Source: Uranotaenia lowii
Lineage: Eukaryota; Arthropoda; Insecta; Diptera; Culicidae
Direction of reading: 5' to 3'
Length of the DNA: 64,000 nt
Assembly (NCBI RefSeq): GCF_029784155.1
Contig: NC_073692.1
Location: forward strand, 275,757,413-275,821,412
The notes below the pieces were generated by a model, which made no database searches, was not told the origin of the DNA, and worked only from the letters and a program-made list of their open reading frames with translations. Made by a program: the position numbers and the translations under genes. Positions 46,000 to 55,983 of this stretch are shown here, piece by piece (the first letter of the stretch is position 1; each line of letters starts with the position of its first letter).

Positions 46000-48712
46000 T
46001 TTTTTTTAAATATATCTTTCTTCGTACCAATTCATCATTACATTTATATTACATTATTACATTAAATTAGGTGTTCAGTTCAATAATGAACTGTCCAGAG
46101 CCCTTTAGTTTACTAATCACTAAAATTTATTTATTTATTTGACTCAAATTTGCTGAGCGCAATCAAGAATTTTTATGTAGGAGAACATCATGTAATATCA
46201 AAAATAACTTTAAAACTTACAAATAAGTTTTAATTATCCTAAAATTCAACTAATTGTAGAGAGAGCGAATCTTCGCGATGGAAGACTGCATCAATTTGCC
46301 TCTGAAGTTGGAGCTGATTTTGTTGGCCATTTCTTCGATCGATTCAATGCCCGCTATCCGATGAAGATCTTCGGTGCTGTGCCAAGGTGGAAGCCGCAAA
46401 ATCATTTTCAGAACCTTGTTCTGAATCCTCTGGATGACTTTTTTCCTCGTCACGCAGCAGTTAGACCAAATCGGAACTGCAAACATTATTGCTGGTCGGA
46501 ACACCTGTTTATATATCAGCATCTTATTTCGCAGACAAAACTTGGATTTCCTGTTGATGAGAGAATGAATAGATTTAGTGTATTTATTACATTTAGATTG
46601 AATATCTTCAATGTGATTTTTAAGGTTCCGATCAAGTGTGAGTCCCAAGTACTTCACGTGATCAGACCATTCTAATGAAACTCCATTAAAAGTTATGGAA
46701 TGATTTTCATTAGGTTTTAAAAAATTTGCTCTTGGCTTATGGGGAAATAAAATAAGTTGAGTTTTGGAAGCGTTAGGAGAAATTTTCCACAATTTCTAGT
46801 AATTCAAAAAGGAATTTAAATTTTGATGCAATCTACTGCGTACCACCCGTAAATTTCGACCTTTGGCTGAAAGCAAAGTATCATCTATAAATAATCTTCT
46901 ACCTTTTCCTTCTGGTACATCAGGAAGATCAGAAGTAAAAATATTGTATAAAATTGGCCCAAGTATACTACCTTAAGGGACACCAGCTCTAATGGGTGTT
47001 CTTTCAGAGCATGAATTTTGATAGCTTACTTGTAAGGTTCGGCTAGTGAAATAATTTTGAATAATTTTGGTGAGATATACAGGAAAATCAAATCGAGCTA
47101 ATTTAGCTACTAAACCTTTGTGCAAAACACTGTCAAAAGCTTTTTCAATATCAAGAAGAGCAACACCAGTTGAATAACCTTCAGATTTGCTAGCGTTAAT
47201 CATATTAGTTACACTCAAAAGTTGATGTGTAGTAGAATGTCCATGACGAAAACCAAATTGTTCATCAGGGAAAATAGAATTTTGATTAATGTGAATCATC
47301 ATTCTATTCAAAATAACTCTCTCAAATAGTTTACTTAAAGAAGGAAGCAAACTAATTGGTCGATAACTTGAAGGCTCTGAAGCACTTTTTTCCAGGTTTC
47401 AAAATTGGAGTTACTTTGGCATTTTTCCATTTATTGGGAAAATAAGCCAAGTGAAAACATTTGTTGAAGATTTTAAGTAGAAAATTTAAAGTGCTTTCAG
47501 GCATCTTTTTAATAAGAATATAGAAAATCCCATCTTCCCCTGGGGCTTTCATATTTTTAAATTGTTTGAAAATCAATTTAAGTTCATCAATATTTGTCTC
47601 ACAAGAACTTTCAAATACATTTTGTTTAGAAAGAATATCATCAAATTCAAGGGAAATTTGAGCATCAATTGGACTTACAACGTTTCAATTAAAATCATGA
47701 GCAGACTCAAATTATTGGGCTAATTTTTGAGCTTTTTCTGCAGTAGTTAAAAGAAGTTTATCCCCATCTTTCAAAGTAGGAATTGGCTTCTGGAGCTTTT
47801 TAAGAATTTTAGTTAATTTCCGAAATGGCTTTGAGTAGGGTTTTATGTCCTCTACTGCTTCAGCAAAATTTTCATTACGAATAAAATTTAAACGACGTTT
47901 GAGCTCTTTTTGAAGGTCGCAATAAATAAATTTCAAATAAGGATCCCTAGTTCGTTGATATTGGCGTCGACGAATGTTTTTCAGTCGTATCAAAACTGAC
48001 GATCATCATCAATTGAAGGTTGATTAAATTGATTTTTTATTTTGGGTATTGAAGCGGCTTTAGCATTGACTATTGAAGTTTTCAAATTTTCTACAGCCAA
48101 ATCAATATCTTCTATTGAATTAAGTGGAACGTTTACATCCAAATTACGTTCAATAAAATTCTTATATCGCTCCCAGTCAGCTTTTGAAAGTTAAAAGTTG
48201 ATTTTAAAGGGTTTTCAATGGGATTTTGGGATAAAGAAAAAGTTACTGGAAGGTGGTCTGAATCGAGGTCCGCATGAGTAACTAAATGACTACAATGCTC
48301 GCCTAAATCCGTAAGAACCAAATCAATTTTGGAGGGATTTCTAATTGAAGAGAAACAAGTATGCCCATTAGGATATTCAACAGTATAATAACATGCAGAG
48401 CAGTCATTAAATAAAATATTTCCATTAGAATTCGATGAAATATTATTCCAAGATCGGTGTTTCGCATTAAAGTCACCAATAATAAAAAAATTAAATTTAT
48501 TTCTGGTGAGTTTTTGTAAATCTCCCTTATAAAAATTTTTCTGTTTACCGCTGCATTGGAAAGGCAAATATGCGGAAACAATTATAATTTTCCTCATAGA
48601 CGTTTCTAATTCAATTCCAATTGTTTCTAAGACTTTTGTATTGAAAGAAGGAAGATGTCTAAATATGAGACGATTATTGATGACAATAGCTACACCCCCA
48701 CCTTGTCGATCA
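46000..48712 (-). pseudogene. Jockey copy 2, 5'-truncated and frameshifted
   Basis: Nearly identical in sequence to the Jockey at 16967-21395 but on the minus strand: poly(A) appears as a T run at 46000-46007, and the 5' end is lost inside the endonuclease domain near 48712. It keeps the endonuclease blocks IIGDFNAKH and SDHLPV and reverse transcriptase blocks MKAPGEDGI, EQFGFRHGHST and LLDIEKAFDSV (motif A, missing in copy 1, near 47130-47160). The GVPQG box has become GVP-stop-G (46975-46985) and several frameshifts occur (for example after PILKPGK). The C-terminal 180 codons are open (46250-46792). It cannot encode a working protein. Confidence 0.92.
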
Positions 48713-49808
48713 GCATCAAAAACGCTTCTCATGGTATGATATTCCAGAATTTTTTATGCTTTATATACATTTTTTTTTTTCATTTTTTTTAACAAACTTC
48801 CACATTACATTCTGTTTCTTGATATGCGCTTGATATTCTTCTTTGAATAACTTGATCATCTTTTCAATTAACATTTTACAATATTTGTTAATATATGAAT
48901 GCTTAAGTTTGATAAAAAGAAAATTAAAACAGTAAAAATATTCATCCAATTTTGATTCAGAGCAACTTAAATTTATAGGGTTATGAAATTTACAAAATGG
49001 CATTGACAACTCTCAATTGACGTTCAGAATTATAGCATTTTTTAATTTTTCCTTTAAATCACTTTTGAAAATTAAATCATGCGTTTTCGGAGTCGGTCAA
49101 TAAATTAGGCAACATAGATTTTTCCTTGAATTGTTTGATTTTTTGTTGTTAGCTTTTGATATTTGAAATATAAAAAATAAATTTTTTTCATCGAAAATTG
49201 ACAGATATTAAATCGTATTAAACATTTCCAAAACCCTACCATAATCAGAACTTTGTCGAAAAATTTCGTTTTGAAGGCATTACTTAAAAAATTTACAACA
49301 CAATTTTTTTTTTGTTTGATTTACCAAATAAATTGAATAAATCCGGGCAAAAAAATGAGCAATTTTCTGTTTAGTTGTTTGGAGTATGTGAAAATTTGTA
49401 CAGTCAAATCGTTGAATATTATTTTCCTTGAGTAAAATGAAATTTTTGAATATGACCGTTAAAGTTATCCGGGCCGAGACTATCCAGGTTATTTTAACAG
49501 AATTCCAACGATATCCGGGCATTTGATTAAAAATATCGCATTTTAGCTTCCCTTCCAGAAAAGGATCATCATTATTTTATTGAATTAGAGTTTTTGTGTG
49601 ATTTTGCAAATAATGCTAGAAAATCCGATTCTGATCCGATCAACGATTACCAAGCCTTGATTCTTAACCAAAAAAGACTATTTTTGGCAATATGCTCCTT
49701 TCCGCCTAATAACGTTTTCTTCACTCCAGAGGAAAGAATTACAATAACATCTAAGTATCCTTTTAACTGATCCTCTTCTATCAAATATGGTTCGATTGGT
49801 TGTTTAGT
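48713..49808. other. AT-rich DNA with a diverged AGGTTGCCAG-family copy
   Basis: 49080-49525 aligns in order with the interior of the element at 26502-26983 (GAATAAATCCGGGCAAAAA, GTTATCCGGGCCG, ATATCCGGGCATTTGATT), but its terminal repeats are not recognisable. The rest shows nothing. Confidence 0.45.
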
Positions 49809-49903
49809 TCCGAGAAATTGGAGAACGGTTGCCATGGACCGAGTGAATTTTAGGAATTATGTTCGTCAAGTTATGTCGTGAGACGGAATACTATGTAAAT
49901 AAT
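49809..49903 (+). repeat. 95-bp 3' scrap of the RTE element
   Basis: Nearly identical to the last 95 bases of the RTE at 40317-41392, from GAGAAATTGGAGAACGGTTG to the shared 3' end ATGTAAAT. An extreme 5' truncation. It includes the final ~22 codons and the stop. Confidence 0.85.
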
Positions 49904-49904
49904 G

Positions 49905-50760
49905 GTTGATAACTTTACAACAAAATGTATATGGAGCCTCCTTCTTTTTTCCCCTCTCTACACTGTAAAGCGTAACCAAAGAAATATATCTCGTAACCAA
50001 GTACCTTTTCATGCCATATTTGTTTCCATTTGTTGGCTTGGTTAACATTAATTGAGAGCTTATGCTAACAAAATTGAATTGGGCTCACCTTCCTCCTCCT
50101 ATGTACCTACTCACTGAAAGGAGGATGGTGTGGCAGAAAATCATAGAATCAAACCAAAATGATTTTCTATGTTAAGTTTCGTCATCTCGGATTATGTAAA
50201 AAAAAAGTTAACTGTAAGCCTCCTCTTCCCTTCCTATATTCCCAATTCTATCATCCTTCTGCAAGAAAGGAATTACATTTTGATGCCAAATTTGGTTTAA
50301 TTTGCTCGATTCATTCTCGAGTTATGCAAAAAATTGTATGGAAGCCCCTTCCACCCCTCCCCCCCTTTATATCTTTCCGCTGAAAAGATGGGGTTTCAAT
50401 TTATGATAGAAACATTTCTCGTATCCAAATACCCTCACATGCCAAATTGTGGTTCAATTTGCTCGATCAGCTCTTCAGTTATACTGAAAATTGTAAGGGA
50501 GACCTCTCCTCTCCCTTTTCATCTACCTCTTTGAAGGAATGAAGCATTTCTCGTACCCAAATATCGTTCCTTGCCAAATTTGGTTCCATTTGCTGTTGTT
50601 GTTTTTGAGTTATGCAGTAAAAATTGTATGAAACTCCCCTCCCTCTTTCCTTTCTCATTAGAACATGCCACGTTCCCAAATACCCGCCTATGCCGAGTTT
50701 GGATCCATTTGCTTAATTAGTTTTTGAGTTATGTACAAAAATATAAAAGAGGCCCCCTCC
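49905..50760. repeat. Degenerate tandem array, array 3
   Basis: About six drifted units of the same ~110-140-bp repeat as array 1, same orientation, with CATGCCAAATTTGGTTCCAT, TTGCTCGAT, GAGTTATGCA, AAATTGTATGGA and C-rich blocks. It starts within a couple of bases of the RTE scrap end. Confidence 0.7.
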
Positions 50761-52884
50761 CCCATGGACGGGACCTTTGCACGGGCCTGTATCAAGGATA
50801 GAACGTTTCACGCAATAACAGTCGCTTGATTGCATGTTACAGTCTGCAGTGATTTTTATATTTTTAAAATCAATATGATGAATAAATTGAATGGTTGATA
50901 AGGAAAATCATTGATCGAAAACTATAAATTCAGTACACAACTGCAAGTAGGCCCTCTAAAGGCAAAACAGATATTTATGTCTGCATGTAATGCCTTCAAC
51001 AACCGGAGGCCTTAAATTCCAATCATCTTCAAGTGTGACTCGCTTCCGAGACCATAAACGATATGTAGAACATTTTTAAGATTGAAAGGCGTGCTGGGCA
51101 TGTGAAATGGAAAACAATAATAATAATAGGTAATAGATGAAATTTCTATTGGGAATTAAGTGGGTAATTTCGATGATTATGCTTTGTCTTTAAAGCCAGA
51201 TTCGTTGAACTGCTGCTGGGCAGAACTTTGTTTTTTTTTTTAAATCTCCAACAAAACCTCTTCTGACGTTCAAGTAGCAATTATGCACCTTCTTGAGTGG
51301 ATTGAAATTTCAAGCCTTTGCCACTGGCACTGATGGAGATCAGCCTTATAAAGTTGAAGAAGAAAAGCCCCTTCAATGAAACCAATGAAGGCTTGCTGCT
51401 GCTGCTGCTTATGTTGGGGGCTCTCTTCACTTATTGAAGTTTGGAGGTCTTTCGGTTCGAGGGGAGCAAATAATCGTTGAGACCATGACTAGCCAAATTT
51501 CGATCGGTGGTTGGTGATGCTACTTGACCGCTACTGGTTCAAGCTGCCGAAGTCGGACATTGTGTTGTGGATCTTCTTGTATATTTTAACGCTTTTTTCC
51601 CCTTTCTCAAGCTGTAGCTATTTAGGTGCTAGGTGTAGTATTTCCAGCCAGGAAAGTGAAGCTTTCTTGCGATAGTTTAAAACAAAGCACAGAAAAACTC
51701 GAACCCTAACGACCGATAATTGGTAATGATTGTTTTTGAGATGATTGGAGAATTACGGTTGCATTCAATCCTGGATTTGGCTAGTCAGGTACTTCCTCCT
51801 TATTATCGACAGGTGGTTTTCGTCATTCCGTTTGGAGAAATTGGTCTTTTAAATGTGACTGGTCATTCGTGTTTGATGACTGAGGATATTGAATGCCTTA
51901 CCGAATTTTCATAAATCAATTATTGTTCGAAAGAAAAATGTATATCAAGCGATTTTGTGTAGACTTTCATTTTTCCTCAATCATTTCGTTTTTAACAAAA
52001 GATTTCAAATTTACTGCCTTGCTACTTCAGTTACAAAAACGCCCATCTGCCAGATCCTTCATTTCATCTAAAGACTAGAATGTCTTCCCGAGAGTTAAGC
52101 AGCGAGCGTTCTCAAACACATAATAACAATAAACTTGTTAATCACTCGTTCCCGTTCTTCCAACCCTTTGCTGCAATTCTCCGAGGGACCGGCGGATAAT
52201 TACCCAGATTTCGGTAGAAAGTTGCACAGGGCGAATGGATTTACTGCCTCATAATCTGTCATTTTACGGGTGCCAAAGTTGCCATTTCCGTCGAGTGGGA
52301 TGGGACAAGAACGAGATACGGGGACAACCACTTGATTTAGTGTGCATCAACCCATCCATCTACTAACATGGAAAATCTCTACACCCCTCGCAACTCATTC
52401 ATCCAACAACCAAACCCATCGCGAACAACCGCCGAAATGCCGAGATGGCAAGGCAGCAGCACTTCCGACGAAAGGTGATGAGACTTGACAGACAACAAGC
52501 GACGACAGCGAATGGAAACGAAATGCAGATTCTGTTGCCAGAGCAAGCTTCGAAGAAAGATCGACCAGCTGTCGAATGTTGCTCAAAGTTTAATTAAATT
52601 CGGGCGTTAAATCCCGTCGAACTCACCGTTACCCAGATTCGTCTTGTGACATCGGTAGGAACAGTTGGCTTTATGCATGGTATGGTTTGCAAAAATATTT
52701 TGAATATATTTCTGAGCAATCTTTCAGAGCAGAGCCTAAAGAGTGTATCGTTCGTTATCTCTAATCAAATCATAGCGGAAAAGCTATTTTGTCATAATTT
52801 GATAAACAGTGACATTCGCATGATTTAAACTTATTTCACCAAAAACTATGAACAAAAATAAATTAATTGAAAACTCGTTTCCTT
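50761..52884. other. GC-richer, apparently single-copy block
   Basis: No match to repeats in this window. It includes a short CTG run near 51391-51408. Short ORFs (for example 52395-52586, minus) lack recognisable domains. Probably host intergenic or intronic DNA. Confidence 0.4.
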
Positions 52885-52886
52885 AT

Positions 52887-53147
52887 ACCGTATTTGTTTA
52901 TGCCGAGTGTTGTACTAGTGTTGCACTGGTGCACCACTAGGTGCTGTCAAACTGTTTGTTTATTCGGACGGTGTTGCACTGGTTTTGACCTGTCGGAGTT
53001 CTGCTTACGGACGGTGGCCCACCGATAATTTTGTCAGTGTTGCGAGAGAGCGTGTGAGTGAGTGAGGTAGCAATACACTGGCGACGATTTGTGTTTGTTT
53101 TTGTCGGGTACGGTGGAGCACTGATCGAGGGGAGAAAACAAATACGG
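52887..53147. mobile_element. Short TA-flanked TIR element with CCGTATTTGTTT ends
   Basis: The left end CCGTATTTGTTT and the right end AAACAAATACGG are perfect inverted repeats, with TA outside both (52885-52886, 53148-53149). About 261 bp, interior GC-rich with repeated GTGTTGCACTGGT words. No ORF of note. Confidence 0.8.
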
Positions 53148-53383
53148 TATTAGAAACCTTCAAAAATGTTTGAGCTTTATGAGAACCTGCGAGGGTGCGA
53201 CTAACTTTCATAATATTTATCGGAAACAAGTTTGGAAAACTTCTGAGTCATATCAGCCTGTTGAAAAACCTTGTTATTTTTTTCCAGTTACTTTACCATT
53301 TTCATCACTCCTCGATCCCCCTGATAGAAAAAAATTAACATTTGGAATCAGCACCCTTAAATAGGTCAAAATTAGGTCTTATA

Positions 53384-54878
53384 TAGTGTCTGGCAATAGA
53401 ACTGCTACATTACTTCAACAGTAATTATTTCGCTGCACACAAAACAATATTGAACGACCCCTCGTCGTTTTGTTTACATTAAGTCGTAGCTCTCATTGGA
53501 TGTAAGTGTTACTTTTGTAATCAGGTGTTATCCGGAAAAATGGATCTCGAACAGAAACGTAGCACTGTTGCCTTGTTTCTAGCTGGCAAACAGCAAAGGG
53601 ACATAGTTCGTGAGCTGTTCGATATAAGTGTGTGCAGAAGTTTTGTATATCGTACAGCTAAAAGATATCTGGAGACCGGAAGTGCCAAAAAAACGGTATG
53701 GTGGGGAACGCCGACCTACTGTGGTGACTCTTGCCATGGCGAAGATCGTCAAGAAGCGCCTTAAGTGAAATCCTCGTAGTAGTGCCACTAAATTGGCAGA
53801 GGATCTCAACATATCGGATCGAAGTCTCCGTCAGATCCTGAAAGATAAATTTCAGACCAAGCCCTACAAGATCCAAAAGGTTCAAGACCTAACGGTGAAG
53901 CAGAAACAAGAAAGTGTAAAAATAGCGAAGGCGCTGCTGAAGAGGACCGCAGAAGGAAGGTTGAAGAATATCGTGTTTACCGACGAGAAACTCTTCACCG
54001 TACAGCAGTTTGTAGATAAGCAGAACGACAGAGTTTGGTTGCCAGACAGATCAAGAAGCCATGCCGACTTGCTGAAGGCCATCCGGCGACAGAAACCAGC
54101 ATTGGTGATGGTTTGGGCCGGAATCACCCGGGATGGCCGGACATATCGGGAACTAGTTCTATCGTCGAACCGTGGGCACGTCGACATTTTGGTTTCAGAG
54201 ATTGGGTTCTCCAACAGGACTCGGCGCCGGCTCACAAAGCGAAGAAAACCCAACTTTGGATTGCGCAACATTTTCCAGGTTTCATTTCGAGCTCCGAGTG
54301 GCCGGCGAGTTCGCAAGACCTGAACCTTATGAACTTCGCTGTGTGGAGTATGTTGGAGGCCGAAGTCTGCTCTAAGAAACATGAAGGTGTGGAGGTCCTG
54401 AAGCGACATCTCGTGGCAGCCTGGGATAAAATACCACAGGAATACCACAGGCCTCATACGATGCGTTCCTCGACCGTCTGCGGCAATTGGTTAAACTCAA
54501 AAAAAAAAAAAAAAATTACCAGTGAATTTTGAAAAAGTTAATTGTTTTCAAGAGAAATTGAATGAATTTGAAATAAATAGTTGTTGTTGTGTTGCTACAT
54601 AATGCCAAGCTGACGATGAGCTACTTTCTGACCGACTAGCCGAAATTAAGGTCCGTTGCAATAGTGATGCATAACGACGACTAGCGAGCTAGGGGGATGG
54701 GATCTCATATGACTGAAGGTGTATGATATATTCAGCAGTACATTTGTAGTGTTCAATAATACCCACACATTCACCTTTCTCTCCGAAAAAGAAAAGCATG
54801 AGATAAATTGTCTCGATTGTGCAAAACTTGCAAAAATAGCGAACACGGTTTGTGATACATTTACGGTGCCGGACCCTG
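53384..54878 (+). mobile_element. mariner-type DD37D transposon B
   Basis: The left end TAGTGTCTGGCAATAGAACT matches the TIR of mariner A (CAGGGTCCGGCAATTGAACT at A's transposase-start end), preceded by TA at 53382-53383. The right end GTGCCGGACCCTG followed by TA (54879-54880) matches the other orientation. The stretch 54595-54860 between transposase and right end has no counterpart in copy A, so either it is an insertion or the true right end is different. Confidence 0.75.
53540..54484 (+). pseudogene. DD37D mariner transposase B, frameshifted, catalytic residue lost
   Basis: Starts at MDLEQKR (53540). The DNA-binding region reads KQQRDIVRELFDISVCRSFVYRTAKRYLETGSAKK, then a frameshift near 53690. 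The reading resumes with MAEDLNISDRSLRQILKDKFQ (53793), with VFTDEKLFTVQQF (first aspartate, near 53977) and PALVMVWAGITRDGR. After a deletion near 54160 it continues in another frame with WVLQQDSAPAHKAKK (second aspartate) and SSQDLNLMNFAVWSMLE. Counting 37 residues from the second aspartate reaches the N of LMNFAVW, where DD37D elements have an aspartate in NPMDFAVW, so the third catalytic residue appears substituted. The C-terminus ends in a (A)n tract near 54500. Inactive. Confidence 0.87.
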
Positions 54879-54880
54879 TA

Positions 54881-55320
54881 ATGTTTGAACCTCTAAAAAT
54901 ATAAATTTTGTTACCTTGTGTATTTCATGCAGTAGAGGAATAAGGACTCCTTTAATCCTCATTTAATTTCCCTTTTTCTCAAAAATTTTAATATTAATTT
55001 TTTATGATTAATCATGAAATTTCTGTATGTTTGTATGTCGTCTAGAGCCTCAGCACCCAGAGAGCTTTATTTAAGCATGAATACTTATTAGGACCAGGAA
55101 TGATGAAACATGTTTTTTGACTTTCGAATTACCCCTTATGAAGATGGTCGTCCATGTATGACAAATATTGTAATAGCAATATTGGCGTTGTTATACATTG
55201 GATTGTGATGAAAACGGAAAATAATAAAAAGGTTAAATTTACCGAGACAGCAAGGTTAACGCTCGTGAAAGCCAAAATGCTATCTTCTACCTCTTCGAAA
55301 TGAAATTCGCCTCACAGCGA
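54881..55320. other. AT-rich DNA, nothing recognised
   Basis: No TIRs or domains seen. Confidence 0.4.
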
Positions 55321-55540
55321 GGTAAAATTTACCTGAATCTAGGTTGGAAAAAAGGTACAATTCACCGAGAAAAAAGGTGAATCCAAACAATGTAAAACTT
55401 ACCTCGTAGCGTGGTGAAGTTCCCCTGAATTGAACTGAATAGAAAAGTATAATTCACCTAGAACAAAAGGTAAATCCAAATAAGGTAAAATTTACCTCGT
55501 AGCGAGGTGAAGTTGACCTGGATTGAGCTAAACAAAACGG
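55321..55540. repeat. Short tandem repeat, about 2.5 units of ~93 bp
   Basis: GTAAAATTTACCT starts units near 55322, 55392 and 55484. Each unit then has GTAGCG.GGTGAAGTT, CTGAATTGA, AATTCACC.AGAA and AAAGGT.AATCCAAA. Words such as AGGTAAA/TTTACCT occur in both orientations within a unit, giving local hairpins. Confidence 0.65.
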
Positions 55541-55728
55541 TTCAATAATTCATCTTAAAAAAGTAACTATTTGCCAAACCCGTGTATTGAGGTTAAAATG
55601 TTTTGTCGTTCAGGAAGAAAGCTTTGCTTCGTGCCCAACATGTGAAAATCGGAACAGAATGGTAGATGTTTTCTTAGATATCATTGAATTGTGCTGGTTG
55701 TCGTTATAATACTCTGCTTTTGTTTCAG

Positions 55729-55855
55729 ATCGGCCCACAGAGCTTCGAGGTGTATTCCTCGTCATCCTCCAGATATCATTCCGGAAAAACCGGATCAGGT
55801 GGACCTGCAGGAGGATTCAGCGGCCATAGTGATCCAGAAGAACGCGAAAGCCTAA
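55729..55855 (+). pseudogene. Exon-like stretch with an IQ-like motif
   Basis: A strong acceptor (CTCTGCTTTTGTTTCAG, ending 55728) precedes a locally GC-rich stretch. In the frame beginning at 55730 it reads ...HPPDIIPEKPDQVDLQED followed by AAIVIQKNAKA and a TAA at 55853-55855; beyond it the same frame continues LPRV, TGA, RRKD, TAG. The AAIVIQKNAKA..LPR string resembles a calmodulin-binding IQ motif (IQxxx[RK]GxxxR). Another frame (from 55684) is open to 55950 but looks low-complexity. It may be a terminal host exon or a decayed exon; AATAAA occurs at 55952-55957. The identity of the gene is unknown. Confidence 0.4.
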
Positions 55856-55983
55856 TTGCCACGAGTCTGACGAAGAAAGGATTAGCCCTTTTTTTTAAAC
55901 CTGTGATACATTTCAAAAATAAATATAAGGTAAAAGTCCATTTGATTTGAAATAAATATCAATTTTAACTTTTTAAAATTTTT

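Noticed and set aside
45991..48720. Target duplication around Jockey copy 2
   Set aside because: Only a TCGATC-like hexamer is shared near the two edges; too short and imprecise to claim.
48133..48732. Independent endonuclease gene
   Set aside because: It is the truncated endonuclease part of Jockey copy 2, matching the plus-strand copy.
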